Shown here: one piece after another, positions 26,917 through 34,883 of the stretch | How the letters are laid out: each line of letters opens with the position of its first letter | How positions within the stretch are numbered: the first letter of the stretch is position 1 | Assembly (NCBI RefSeq): GCF_042682785.1 | Contig: NZ_JBHUIB010000012.1 | Span: 248,001 to 312,000, forward strand | DNA from: Thalassotalea_F euphylliae | GTDB lineage: Bacteria; Pseudomonadota; Gammaproteobacteria; Enterobacterales; Alteromonadaceae | Direction: 5' to 3' | Length of the DNA stretch: 64,000 nucleotides | Translations under genes and position numbers: made by a program | Notes under the pieces: model-generated | Seen by the model: the letters and a program-made list of their open reading frames with translations, nothing else | Database searches by the model: none | Told to the model about the DNA's origin: nothing

Positions 26917-28281
26917 ATGAGTGCTTCTGGACTAAATACCGTAGAAAAAAAAGCCGCGTTTTCGCTTGCCACTGTTTTTGGTTTGCGCATGCTTGGCTTG
27001 TTCATGATCTTGCCCGTTTTTGCTATCTACGGCCCTGAATTATCGGGGTATTCTCCTATCTGGTTGGGCTTAGCAATAGGTGCGTATGGTTTAACACAAG
27101 CGCTCCTACAAATTCCGATGGGCATTTTGTCCGACAAAATTGGTCGAAAGCCTGTTATTTTGGGAGGTTTGGTAGTGTTTGCTGCGGGTAGTGTCGTGGC
27201 GGCAATGTCTGACTCTATTCAAGGCGTTGTCATTGGACGTGCCTTGCAAGGAATGGGCGCTATTGCCAGTGCTGTCCTTGCGCTGGCAGCAGATTTAACG
27301 CGTGAAGAACAGCGACCTAAGGTTATGGCAACCATTGGTATGTTTATTGGTTTGTCATTCACGCTGGCATTAGTACTGGGACCCGTGGTTACACAAGCCT
27401 ATGGGCTAAGCGGTTTGTTCTGGTTTACTGGCATACTAACCTTATTCGCTATGCTGATGATCCAATTCATGGTGCCAAATTCAGTGCATAAAGCGCCAAA
27501 AGGCGACAATGTAGCGATGATTAGTCAGTTAAGTGAGCTTGCGCGCAACAAGCATTTATTACCACTAAATGTCGGCGTTTTTGTGTTACATATGGCATTA
27601 ACTGCTTGTTTTATTTTTTTACCGCTACGTTTAGTCGACAGCGGCCTAGCATTAAGCCAACATTGGCAGCTGTATTTGCCAACGCTACTAGGCTCTTTCT
27701 TTCTGATGGTGCCCTTTATGATTTACGGGCTTAAAAAACAGAAAGAAAAAGAAATGTTCTTAGCCTCCATTGTATTGCTTGCGGTCACGCTTGTTTTAAT
27801 GGCCATTCTTCCAAGCGAGACTATGCTACTGGTGCTCCTTATTTTGGCATTTTTCGTTGCCTTTAATTATCTAGAAGCCACTATGCCATCAATGCTGTCT
27901 CGCATAGCGCCAGCTGGCGTCAAGGGTAGTGCAATGGGAATCTTCTCAAGCAGTCAGTTTTTAGGTGCTTTCGCTGGAGGTGCTGTAGGCGGTTGGCTAG
28001 CTGAAGTATTCAATCAAGAAACTGTGTTTTTTGCGATGTCAGCCTTAGTCGGCTTATGGTTTGTGGTAGCTTTAGGTATGAAACGACATGCTAAATCGAA
28101 AAGCTTTAGCTTCAATGCCTCTTTTGCTTCGGAGGAGCATGCCAGTGAAGTAGCGGATAAGTTAGTGAATATGCCTGGTGTTATCGAAGCTACACTTGTC
28201 TATTCAGAAGCGGTCGCTTATCTCAAACTGGATGACAAACAAGCAGACATTCCACAAATTAAAGCCTTGCTGAACCCATAG
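26917..28281 (+). CDS. yajR: MFS transporter, YajR-like
   Basis: A 454-residue, 12-helix major facilitator, the same length as E. coli YajR and similar along its length. It has LRMLGLFMILPVF in helix 1, the loop motif GILSDKIGRKPVI, and GRALQGMGAI. The C-terminal 65 residues (SFASEEHASEVADKLVNMPGV onward) form the ferredoxin-like YAM domain that marks the YajR subfamily. Substrate is unknown; proton-coupled drug or metabolite efflux is the usual suggestion. It is monocistronic, divergent from uvrA and convergent with the GreA-like gene. Confidence 0.88.
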   Translation: MSASGLNTVEKKAAFSLATVFGLRMLGLFMILPVFAIYGPELSGYSPIWLGLAIGAYGLTQALLQIPMGILSDKIGRKPVILGGLVVFAAGSVVAAMSDSIQGVVIGRALQGMGAIASAVLALAADLTREEQRPKVMATIGMFIGLSFTLALVLGPVVTQAYGLSGLFWFTGILTLFAMLMIQFMVPNSVHKAPKGDNVAMISQLSELARNKHLLPLNVGVFVLHMALTACFIFLPLRLVDSGLALSQHWQLYLPTLLGSFFLMVPFMIYGLKKQKEKEMFLASIVLLAVTLVLMAILPSETMLLVLLILAFFVAFNYLEATMPSMLSRIAPAGVKGSAMGIFSSSQFLGAFAGGAVGGWLAEVFNQETVFFAMSALVGLWFVVALGMKRHAKSKSFSFNASFASEEHASEVADKLVNMPGVIEATLVYSEAVAYLKLDDKQADIPQIKALLNP

Positions 28282-28377
28282 ATTTACTTGTTCTTTGTAC
28301 AAAGAGCTCGGTGTTTTGCTGAGCTTATTCGTATATAACGTGTTCTCCTATGTCTCTATTCGCTAAGGCACAACTTC

Positions 28378-28851
28378 TCACTCTATATGGGTAATCCAAC
28401 CTGTTTTAGTTTCATTACCAACTTTATAGCTAAAATCATCGTCAAGCCCACTCCCTAAAAGGGCTTTGCTGACGGGGGCTGAAGGTGAAATGACAATCAA
28501 TTGTTTATCTTCAATCTCTATTTTCGTTCCCGCACCTGCAGGCAAAATAAAAAACAAAGAGGTTTGTCCATCTTCATATTCGACTTCAACAATCGCCCCA
28601 ACTATGACTTTCTCACACGGAAGTATCGTGCACGTTGATAAGTCTGCAATAGCAGCGTTTAGTTCACTGATTCGGTTGCTTTGACCTTCTGCTAAATAGG
28701 CTGCTTCAATTGCAAGGGTATCGTACTGTGTTTCTGCTTTTGATTGCTCATCAATGGCTGCCTTGTGTGCATTTTCTGCTGCCTCTTGGGCTTGCGCTAG
28801 TAATGACTTTTGCACATTGATGATCTGTTCGAGGATTTCTTGCTTATTCAT
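28378..28851 (-). CDS. GreA/GreB-family transcription factor-like protein
   Basis: A 157-residue protein with GreA architecture. Residues 1-75 form a likely helical hairpin (IINVQKSLLAQAQEAAENAH, then IEAAYLAEGQSNRISELNAAI), and the C-terminal half is a GreA/GreB FKBP-like domain (IVGAIVEVEYEDG, ISPSAPVSKALLGSG, GWITHIE). Gre factors enter the RNA polymerase secondary channel and stimulate cleavage of backtracked transcripts. The acidic tip sequence differs from GreA (no GDLxEN), so cleavage activity is uncertain and an inhibitory or regulatory role is possible. Divergent from fadH. Confidence 0.72.
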   Translation of the reverse strand: MNKQEILEQIINVQKSLLAQAQEAAENAHKAAIDEQSKAETQYDTLAIEAAYLAEGQSNRISELNAAIADLSTCTILPCEKVIVGAIVEVEYEDGQTSLFFILPAGAGTKIEIEDKQLIVISPSAPVSKALLGSGLDDDFSYKVGNETKTGWITHIE

Positions 28852-28960
28852 AGGCTTAGTCTAACGTAAATGGTAGACATCCGTCTCGATTATTATTTTT
28901 GATCTGACAGGTGTCAAAATTAACTTGAGTTTTGTGAAATCGCCACGTATTTTATATAGA

Positions 28961-28977
28961 AACTGGTTCGACCATAT
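28961..28977 (+). promoter_or_regulatory. Candidate FadR operator
   Basis: AACTGGTTCGACCATAT resembles the FadR consensus ANCTGGTCNGACNTGTT, differing at four fixed positions. It lies 20 bases before the fadH start. This fits fatty-acid control of a beta-oxidation gene. Confidence 0.5.
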
Positions 28978-28996
28978 CAATTGAAGTGAAGCAATT

Positions 28997-31036
28997 ATGA
29001 CAACAGCACAGGCAAAAGAAACCCCTTATCCGCATATGCTAGCGCCTTTAGATTTAGGCTTTACCACGCTTAAAAATCGCGTGTTAATGGGCTCTATGCA
29101 TACTGGTCTTGAAGAAGAAAAAGGCGGCTTCAGCAAATTGGCGGCGTTCTATGAAGAACGTGCAAAAGGTGGCTGCGGTCTTATCGTGACAGGTGGCGTA
29201 AGCCCGAATACGCGTGGTCGAGTTGCGCCGTTCGGAAGTGAAATGAGCCGCTTTTGGCATGTCAAAAAACATCGCGAAGTGACAGATGCGGTGCACAAAC
29301 ACGACGGTAAAATTTGTCTTCAATTGCTTCACACAGGGCGATATGCATACCATCCATTTAGTGTTGCTCCAAGCGCGATAAAAGCGCCAATTAACCCATT
29401 TAAGCCAAAAGAAATGTCAGTGCGACATATTCGAGCGACGATTAAAGATTATGCGAAAGCGTCACATCTTGCGCAAAAGGCAGGGTACGACGGTGTAGAG
29501 ATCATGGGCTCAGAAGGTTACTTAATTAACCAATTTAGCTGTAAACGCACGAACCACCGTACCGATGAGTGGGGTGGTTCGTTAGAGAATCGCATGCGTT
29601 TAGGTGTAGAGACTGTGCGTGCTACGCGTGAAAAGGTTGGGCCTAACTTCATCATTATTTTCCGTTTATCGATGCTTGATTTAGTCGAGGGTGGAAATGA
29701 GTGGCATGAAGTTGTCACTATGGCAAAAGCCATTGAAGAGGCTGGCGCGACTATTATCAATACTGGTATCGGTTGGCATGAAGCGCGTGTACCGACGATT
29801 GCTACGTCTGTACCACGAGCTGCATTCACGTGGATTACCGAGCGTATGAAAAAGGAAGTTAATATTCCTTTAGTGACTACCAACCGTATCAATACACCTG
29901 AAATTGCTGAAGAAGTACTGGCAAATGGCCATGCAGATATGGTGTCTATGGCACGCCCATTCTTGGCCGATGCCCACTTTGTTAACAAAGCGGCAGAAAA
30001 TAAAGCGGATGAAATAAATACTTGTATTGGCTGTAACCAAGCGTGTTTAGATCATGTGTTTAAGGGGCAGCGCGCTTCGTGTTTAGTTAACCCAGAGGCG
30101 TGTTACGAAACAGAGCTGACATTTGCTCAAACAAAACATCAGAAACGCATAGCTGTGGTTGGTGCGGGACCTGCTGGTCTCGCGTTTAGTGTATATGCGT
30201 CACAGCGTGGACATTTAGTCGAAATTTTTGACGCCTCGTCAGAGATAGGTGGTCAATTTAACTTTGCCAAACAAGTGCCTGGTAAAGAAGAATTCTATGA
30301 AACGTTGCGATACTTCCGCGTGCAATTGGAAAAATACAATATTCCAGTGCACCTAAACAGCTGGCAATCGGCTCAGTCTTTATCAGAAGCTGGTTTTGAC
30401 GAAGTCGTTCTAGCTACAGGCATCAAACCTCGAGAGTTGAACATTCCGGGCATTGATAGTGACAAAGTGATGACGTACTTAGATGTACTGCGTGATAAAA
30501 AGCCTGTGGGCCAGCGTGTTGCGGTGATTGGTGCCGGTGGTATTGGCTTCGATGTTTCCATGTTCTTAACGGAAAAAGCGGGCCTGGTAGATAATATCGA
30601 CGAGTGGCTTAAAGAGTGGGGCGTAGATCGCGATTACAAAGAGGGCGGCGCATTAACGCCAGTGGAATCTCATAAACCTGAGCGCGAAGTGTATTTGATG
30701 CAGCGTAAAACGACAAAAGTTGGTGGTGGTTTAGGTAAAACAACCGGCTGGATTCATCGTGCGTCACTACAAAAGAAAGGCGTGAACATGATGCCAGGTT
30801 GTAGTTACAAAGAAATCAACGACAAAGGTATTGTTGTAGAACTGAATGGCAAAGAGCAGCTAATAGAAGTAGACAACGTTATTGTGTGTGCTGGTCAGGA
30901 GCCAAATCGCGATTTGCAGCAAGGCTTGATTGATTTAGGCCAAAGCTGTCATCTTATTGGTGGTGCAGATGTTGCTGCTGAGCTAGATGCAAAACGTGCT
31001 ATTCGCCAAGGTGCAGAACTAGCAGCGCGCTTATAA
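28997..31036 (+). CDS. fadH: NADPH-dependent 2,4-dienoyl-CoA reductase
   Basis: A 679-residue flavoenzyme that reduces 2,4-dienoyl-CoA during breakdown of unsaturated fatty acids. The N-terminal Old Yellow Enzyme TIM barrel (about 1-350; GSMHTGLEE, QLLHTGRYA, EIMGSEGYLINQF) binds FMN. The 4Fe-4S cluster ligands follow (CIGCNQACLDHVF plus a later CLVNP Cys). The C-terminal part has FAD and NADPH Rossmann folds (VVGAGPAGLAF and VIGAGGIGFD). Length equals the E. coli enzyme. A FadR-like site lies just upstream and a strong terminator follows, so it is a single-gene unit. Confidence 0.95.
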   Translation: MTTAQAKETPYPHMLAPLDLGFTTLKNRVLMGSMHTGLEEEKGGFSKLAAFYEERAKGGCGLIVTGGVSPNTRGRVAPFGSEMSRFWHVKKHREVTDAVHKHDGKICLQLLHTGRYAYHPFSVAPSAIKAPINPFKPKEMSVRHIRATIKDYAKASHLAQKAGYDGVEIMGSEGYLINQFSCKRTNHRTDEWGGSLENRMRLGVETVRATREKVGPNFIIIFRLSMLDLVEGGNEWHEVVTMAKAIEEAGATIINTGIGWHEARVPTIATSVPRAAFTWITERMKKEVNIPLVTTNRINTPEIAEEVLANGHADMVSMARPFLADAHFVNKAAENKADEINTCIGCNQACLDHVFKGQRASCLVNPEACYETELTFAQTKHQKRIAVVGAGPAGLAFSVYASQRGHLVEIFDASSEIGGQFNFAKQVPGKEEFYETLRYFRVQLEKYNIPVHLNSWQSAQSLSEAGFDEVVLATGIKPRELNIPGIDSDKVMTYLDVLRDKKPVGQRVAVIGAGGIGFDVSMFLTEKAGLVDNIDEWLKEWGVDRDYKEGGALTPVESHKPEREVYLMQRKTTKVGGGLGKTTGWIHRASLQKKGVNMMPGCSYKEINDKGIVVELNGKEQLIEVDNVIVCAGQEPNRDLQQGLIDLGQSCHLIGGADVAAELDAKRAIRQGAELAARL

Positions 31037-31055
31037 TATATAGCGTTGTAAGGTA

Positions 31056-31086
31056 AAAGGCTGAAACACTGTTTCAGCCTTTTTTA
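31056..31086 (+). terminator. Terminator of fadH
   Basis: AAAGGCTGAAAC and GTTTCAGCCTTT form a 12-bp stem around ACT, followed by a T-run. Confidence 0.9.
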
Positions 31087-31148
31087 TTTATATTCTGTAT
31101 GTGGATTTTTAATAATTGTTAGGGCCAAACCTATAAGCAATCTAGGTT

Positions 31149-31319
31149 TTATATAAACGTAAATATCAGCAGCAGCGTCATTGCAGTACCTAATAATGCA
31201 TCACCCGCAATCACGAGCGTACATTTCCAATCTGTTTGCTCGTCTATCGTTTTACTCTCCCACCATACATTGAACCTGGGCTGCAGGCGTTTATGCCAAA
31301 TCGATGTAATTACTTCCAT
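31149..31319 (-). CDS. Small single-pass membrane protein
   Basis: A 56-residue protein starting at ATG 31319, with AGGAG 6 bases upstream, a strong site that argues this is a real gene. The longer open frame to 31358 lacks such a site. The N-terminal half is polar with several Trp (WHKR, FNVWWES, TDWK); the C-terminal half is one membrane helix (about residues 33-55). No known family is recognised. It lies between fadH and the AbgT-family gene on the same strand as the latter, separated from it by a terminator. Confidence 0.55.
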   Translation of the reverse strand: MEVITSIWHKRLQPRFNVWWESKTIDEQTDWKCTLVIAGDALLGTAMTLLLIFTFI

Positions 31320-31462
31320 TTTGCTCTCCTTGTAATTGCGCCTTTTTAGGTTAAGCACATAAAAGTAGTCTTCAAGTTCTAGTATTTATTACAAAGCGCT
31401 AGGAAAATTTTTTAGTAGCTCTTTCGTGGTTTTAAGGCATTTACGTAGAGCCGATCGCACAG

Positions 31463-31490
31463 AGAAAAAAAAGCGCCCGAAGGCGCTTTA
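31463..31490 (-). terminator. Terminator of the AbgT-family transporter gene
   Basis: AAAGCGCC and GGCGCTTT pair around a CGAA loop; on the minus strand an eight-base T-run follows. It lies 20 bases past the stop. Confidence 0.88.
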
Positions 31491-31512
31491 ATACGCAGAA
31501 TATTGAAGCTTG

Positions 31513-33045
31513 CTAGCCTGGAATATATTGATACGTCGCTTGCAGGCCAAGTGGAATACCTATCCACCAGTACACGACTAAGAATATTGTCCACGCTATC
31601 ATAAAGATAACTGAATACGGCACCATCATCGCGGTCAGTGTACCAATGCCAGCAGAGGTCACATAACGCTGACAAAAGACGACAACCAGCGGGAAGTAAG
31701 GCATCAATGGCGTAATGATGTTGGTACTAGAATCACCAATGCGATAAGCCGCTTGTGCCAAGTCAGGTGAGTAACCCAACTGCATCAACATTGGAATAAA
31801 TATAGGAGCTAGTAGTGCCCATTTGGCTGAAGCCGAGCCAACAAATAGGTTAATCAGTCCTGTTAGTACGATAATGCCTGCTATGGTCACCCCGCCAGGA
31901 AGTGCCAGTGCTTTTAGTACTTCTGCGCCTTTCAGCGCAAGTAATACACCCAAGTTTGATTGGCCAAAGGCATAAATGAACTGTGCGATAAAGAACATGA
32001 TAACTAAGTAATAGCCCATGCCAGACATTGCTTTACTCATGCCTTCAACAAATTGTTTAGATGACCTAATTGTTCCGGACAGCAAACCATAAACAAGGCC
32101 AGGTATCAGGAAAAACAGGAAAATTAGCGAGACGATCGATTGCATTAACGGGGCGGTAAAAGCCGTTAAACTGCCGTCTTCTGCTCGCCAAGGCGATTCA
32201 GGGCTCATTGTGCTAACAAACAACAGGCCAATACTGACGACGATTGATAATAAAGACCAACGCAGCGCTGACTTTTCTTCAGGCTTTAACGGCTCCATGG
32301 TAGGCAATTCAGATAAATCGCCGTCCAACTCATTGCCTTTTAACTTGGGCTCGACAATTTTATCTGTGATAAACCATGCTAAACCAATGATCAATAACGA
32401 TGAAATTGCGGTGAAGTAGTAGTTGTTTAATGGGTTCAATACAACTGATTTATCAAGCAGTTGAGCGCCCGCTTGTGAAATACCTTGGAGCATTGGGTCT
32501 AGTGCAGATGGGACAAAGTTGGCAGAAAAGCCGCCTGAAACACCCGCAAACGCAGCGGCAATACCGGCGAGTGGGTGTCTACCAGCAGCATAGAAAATAA
32601 CGCCGCCTAGTGGAATAACCAATACATAACCTGCATCTACTGCGGTGTGACTGACAATACCCACCATGACAATCATCGGTGTTAAAAGCCACTTAGCTGT
32701 TACTGACAACAATGCGCGCAAGCCGGTGTTAATAAAGCCGGAATACTCAGCAATACCAATACCTAGCATTGCAACAAGAACAACACCAACAGGGTGGAAG
32801 TGAGCAAAGTTGGTGACCATGCTGGAAAACAGTTGCGTAATAGCTGCACCAGATAACTGATTATTGATTTCGAGTGCTTGACCATTTCTTGGGTCGATAA
32901 CATTGAAGTCGACGCCTGAAAGCGCCCAAGAAAGCACCATGACAAAAGCAAGGAGCATGATGAACAGTGCGGCAGGGTCGGGTAACTTGTTGCCCCACAC
33001 TTCTATTTTGTTAAGGACTCGTTGGAAGCCCGCGGAATTTTGCAT
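31513..33045 (-). CDS. AbgT family transporter
   Basis: A 510-residue inner-membrane transporter of the AbgT family (E. coli AbgT imports p-aminobenzoyl-glutamate; Neisseria MtrF exports sulphonamides). Family marks are KLPDPAALFIML near the N-terminus, the GLINLFVGSASAKWALLAPIFIPM hairpin region, and GDSSTNIITPLMPYFPL. About nine membrane helices plus two re-entrant loops are expected. No abgA or abgB amidohydrolase is next to it, so the substrate cannot be fixed by context. It is a single gene ended by a clear terminator and divergent from the acyltransferase gene. Confidence 0.88.
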   Translation of the reverse strand: MQNSAGFQRVLNKIEVWGNKLPDPAALFIMLLAFVMVLSWALSGVDFNVIDPRNGQALEINNQLSGAAITQLFSSMVTNFAHFHPVGVVLVAMLGIGIAEYSGFINTGLRALLSVTAKWLLTPMIVMVGIVSHTAVDAGYVLVIPLGGVIFYAAGRHPLAGIAAAFAGVSGGFSANFVPSALDPMLQGISQAGAQLLDKSVVLNPLNNYYFTAISSLLIIGLAWFITDKIVEPKLKGNELDGDLSELPTMEPLKPEEKSALRWSLLSIVVSIGLLFVSTMSPESPWRAEDGSLTAFTAPLMQSIVSLIFLFFLIPGLVYGLLSGTIRSSKQFVEGMSKAMSGMGYYLVIMFFIAQFIYAFGQSNLGVLLALKGAEVLKALALPGGVTIAGIIVLTGLINLFVGSASAKWALLAPIFIPMLMQLGYSPDLAQAAYRIGDSSTNIITPLMPYFPLVVVFCQRYVTSAGIGTLTAMMVPYSVIFMIAWTIFLVVYWWIGIPLGLQATYQYIPG

Positions 33046-33284
33046 AGTGATCCCTTTTATTCTTATCGTGCTATGACTGGGTAATAATTGTTTTTCGTTT
33101 TACGCGGTAAATTCAAATTCCGTTTGTTAACCGCCTGTTAAGTTGTAAAGGAATTGGCGTGTGAAGTAAACCAAAGCACCGATATAAGCTGTGGTTAAAA
33201 AGTAGTCATGAATTCGTATGCATGGTCTTTCATTAAACGAGTAGTTCTCGTTACAGTGGATTGAAAGAAAAAGGAATTTTAACA

Positions 33285-34340
33285 ATGCCCTCTGCCCAAT
33301 ATATAGACCATTTACATGCTTTTAGAGGTTTTGCCATTTTGAGTGTAGTAGGGGCTCATGCCTGGTCATTTATGATATTTTGGACGGGAGGTCTAAATGT
33401 AGACGGCTTAAAGTGGCTATTTTGGTTTACAGAAACCTTATTTCATGGCTCTACGATTTACTTCGCCATCATTTCAGGTTTGTTGTTTCGTCTTGTGTTA
33501 AACAGCCGCGCTTGGTCCTCTTTTTATCAAAGTAAGCTTGGCAATGTCATTCTGCCTTACATAGTACTTTCGTTTGTCATTACAGGGCTTTATTGGCAGT
33601 ACATTATACAATCGCCTGATATCAGCAATACCTTCCAGGACTACGTAAATGTGGTGCTCAAAAACCTGCCACTCGGGAAGGTAGATATTCATTTTTGGTA
33701 TATCCCCGTTTTGGCGTTTCTGTTTTTAATCACTCCTTTGCTTGCATGGCTGCAAGACAAATCAAATGTTGTGTTCATCGCCTTGATTTTACTGCCGCTT
33801 GTTGTATCTCGTAGCCCGTTTCCAGATTTTATAAAGCCTCAGTCATTTGCCTATTTTACCGGAGCATATGCGTTAGGTATGGCGATGGGGGCGCATTATG
33901 ATAACGTCAAAGCTTTCATTGCAGCGCGTAAATTAGCACTCGCGGTGGTTGCCTTGGTTAGCTCAATTTTACTGTTTCTCCTTTATGTGAACGACTATCA
34001 ACCAGGCAGTGTTTACTCTGTTCGGCAAACATTGGTTTATATACAAAAAGTAGCGATTTGCTTGCTTGTATTGTATTGGTTATTTGAGCGTGAAATGCGT
34101 TTACCGCAATGGCTAATGTCGTTGGGCACTTATGCATTTGCCATTTTCTTTTTGCATGTCGTATTTATTGGGTTGGTTATTCAAAATGTCCGTGAAGTGC
34201 TGAACGCGTCTCGTTCTGTTGAGCTTGTTGCACTTTTCGGTAGCGTGAATTTTATCGTAGGTATTATAGGTAGTATGGCGCTTGCTTATGTTGCCAAGCG
34301 CCTTTTAGGCAAGCACGCGAGAAAAATCGTTGGTGCTTAA
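33285..34340 (+). CDS. Acyltransferase family 3 membrane protein
   Basis: A 351-residue membrane protein of the acyltransferase-3 family, which moves acetyl or other acyl groups onto sugars and glycans. The N-terminus has the family hallmark HAFRGFAILSVVGAHAW, with the conserved Arg and His; about ten membrane helices follow. ATG 33285 is chosen over TTG 33261 because AAGGAA lies 8 bases before it. No polysaccharide genes are adjacent, so the acceptor is unknown. The end is close to the convergent GFA-family gene. Confidence 0.85.
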   Translation: MPSAQYIDHLHAFRGFAILSVVGAHAWSFMIFWTGGLNVDGLKWLFWFTETLFHGSTIYFAIISGLLFRLVLNSRAWSSFYQSKLGNVILPYIVLSFVITGLYWQYIIQSPDISNTFQDYVNVVLKNLPLGKVDIHFWYIPVLAFLFLITPLLAWLQDKSNVVFIALILLPLVVSRSPFPDFIKPQSFAYFTGAYALGMAMGAHYDNVKAFIAARKLALAVVALVSSILLFLLYVNDYQPGSVYSVRQTLVYIQKVAICLLVLYWLFEREMRLPQWLMSLGTYAFAIFFLHVVFIGLVIQNVREVLNASRSVELVALFGSVNFIVGIIGSMALAYVAKRLLGKHARKIVGA

Positions 34341-34363
34341 AGGGGGGTAGAATGCTTGCGTTG

Positions 34364-34771
34364 TTAGCTGCGACTAGGCTCAAAAGCGTCATAACGCGGA
34401 AGCTCTGCATCTAAGTCTTCCCAGTTCGCTTTAGAACTCACAAAATTGTGTGACATTGGGCGCTCTTTGATATCGGAATCTAAGATACCCAAGCGTATCC
34501 GCAAGCGCTTGGGGTCATCGTCGCTAGCGCTATAAACCGGTGAGCCACATTTACTGCAAAAGTGACGGTAACGACGCGGCTTAAAAGAAAAAGTACTCAA
34601 GCTGTCTTTCCCTTTTGTCACTTCAAACTCATCAGCGTTGATAAAACCATTAGTGGCATACGCAGTGCCACTGTTTTTTCGGCAAAGCGAGCAATGACAG
34701 TGAATGATGTCGCTAATATTCCCTTTAATGGTGATGTGCACTTCACCACACAGGCATTTTCCTTGGTACAT
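34364..34771 (-). CDS. GFA family protein (CENP-V/GFA zinc fold)
   Basis: A 135-residue zinc-binding protein. Cysteines follow the GFA pattern: CLCGEV, CHCSLCRK and CSKCGSPVY. The family is named after a glutathione-dependent formaldehyde-activating enzyme, but that activity has been doubted for the founding member and no glutathione or formaldehyde genes are nearby. Treat the function as unknown. It is convergent with the acyltransferase gene and separated from putA by a strong terminator. Confidence 0.85.
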   Translation of the reverse strand: MYQGKCLCGEVHITIKGNISDIIHCHCSLCRKNSGTAYATNGFINADEFEVTKGKDSLSTFSFKPRRYRHFCSKCGSPVYSASDDDPKRLRIRLGILDSDIKERPMSHNFVSSKANWEDLDAELPRYDAFEPSRS

Positions 34772-34834
34772 GTCTACGTCCTGATATCTTAGAGTCGCGT
34801 TTTTAGGCGCTAATAATCACAATGAAACAATAAA

Positions 34835-34859
34835 AAAGCCAGCGTTAAGCTGGCTTTTA
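34835..34859. terminator. Terminator of putA
   Basis: AAAAGCCAGC and GCTGGCTTTT form a 10-bp stem around GTTAA with A and T runs on either side, just past the putA stop. Confidence 0.88.
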
Positions 34860-34883
34860 TTGGAAAATCATGTCGATAACGAT

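Noticed and set aside
31412..31675. 87-residue frame overlapping the AbgT terminator
   Set aside because: It reads through the terminator hairpin and overlaps the AbgT coding region in another frame.
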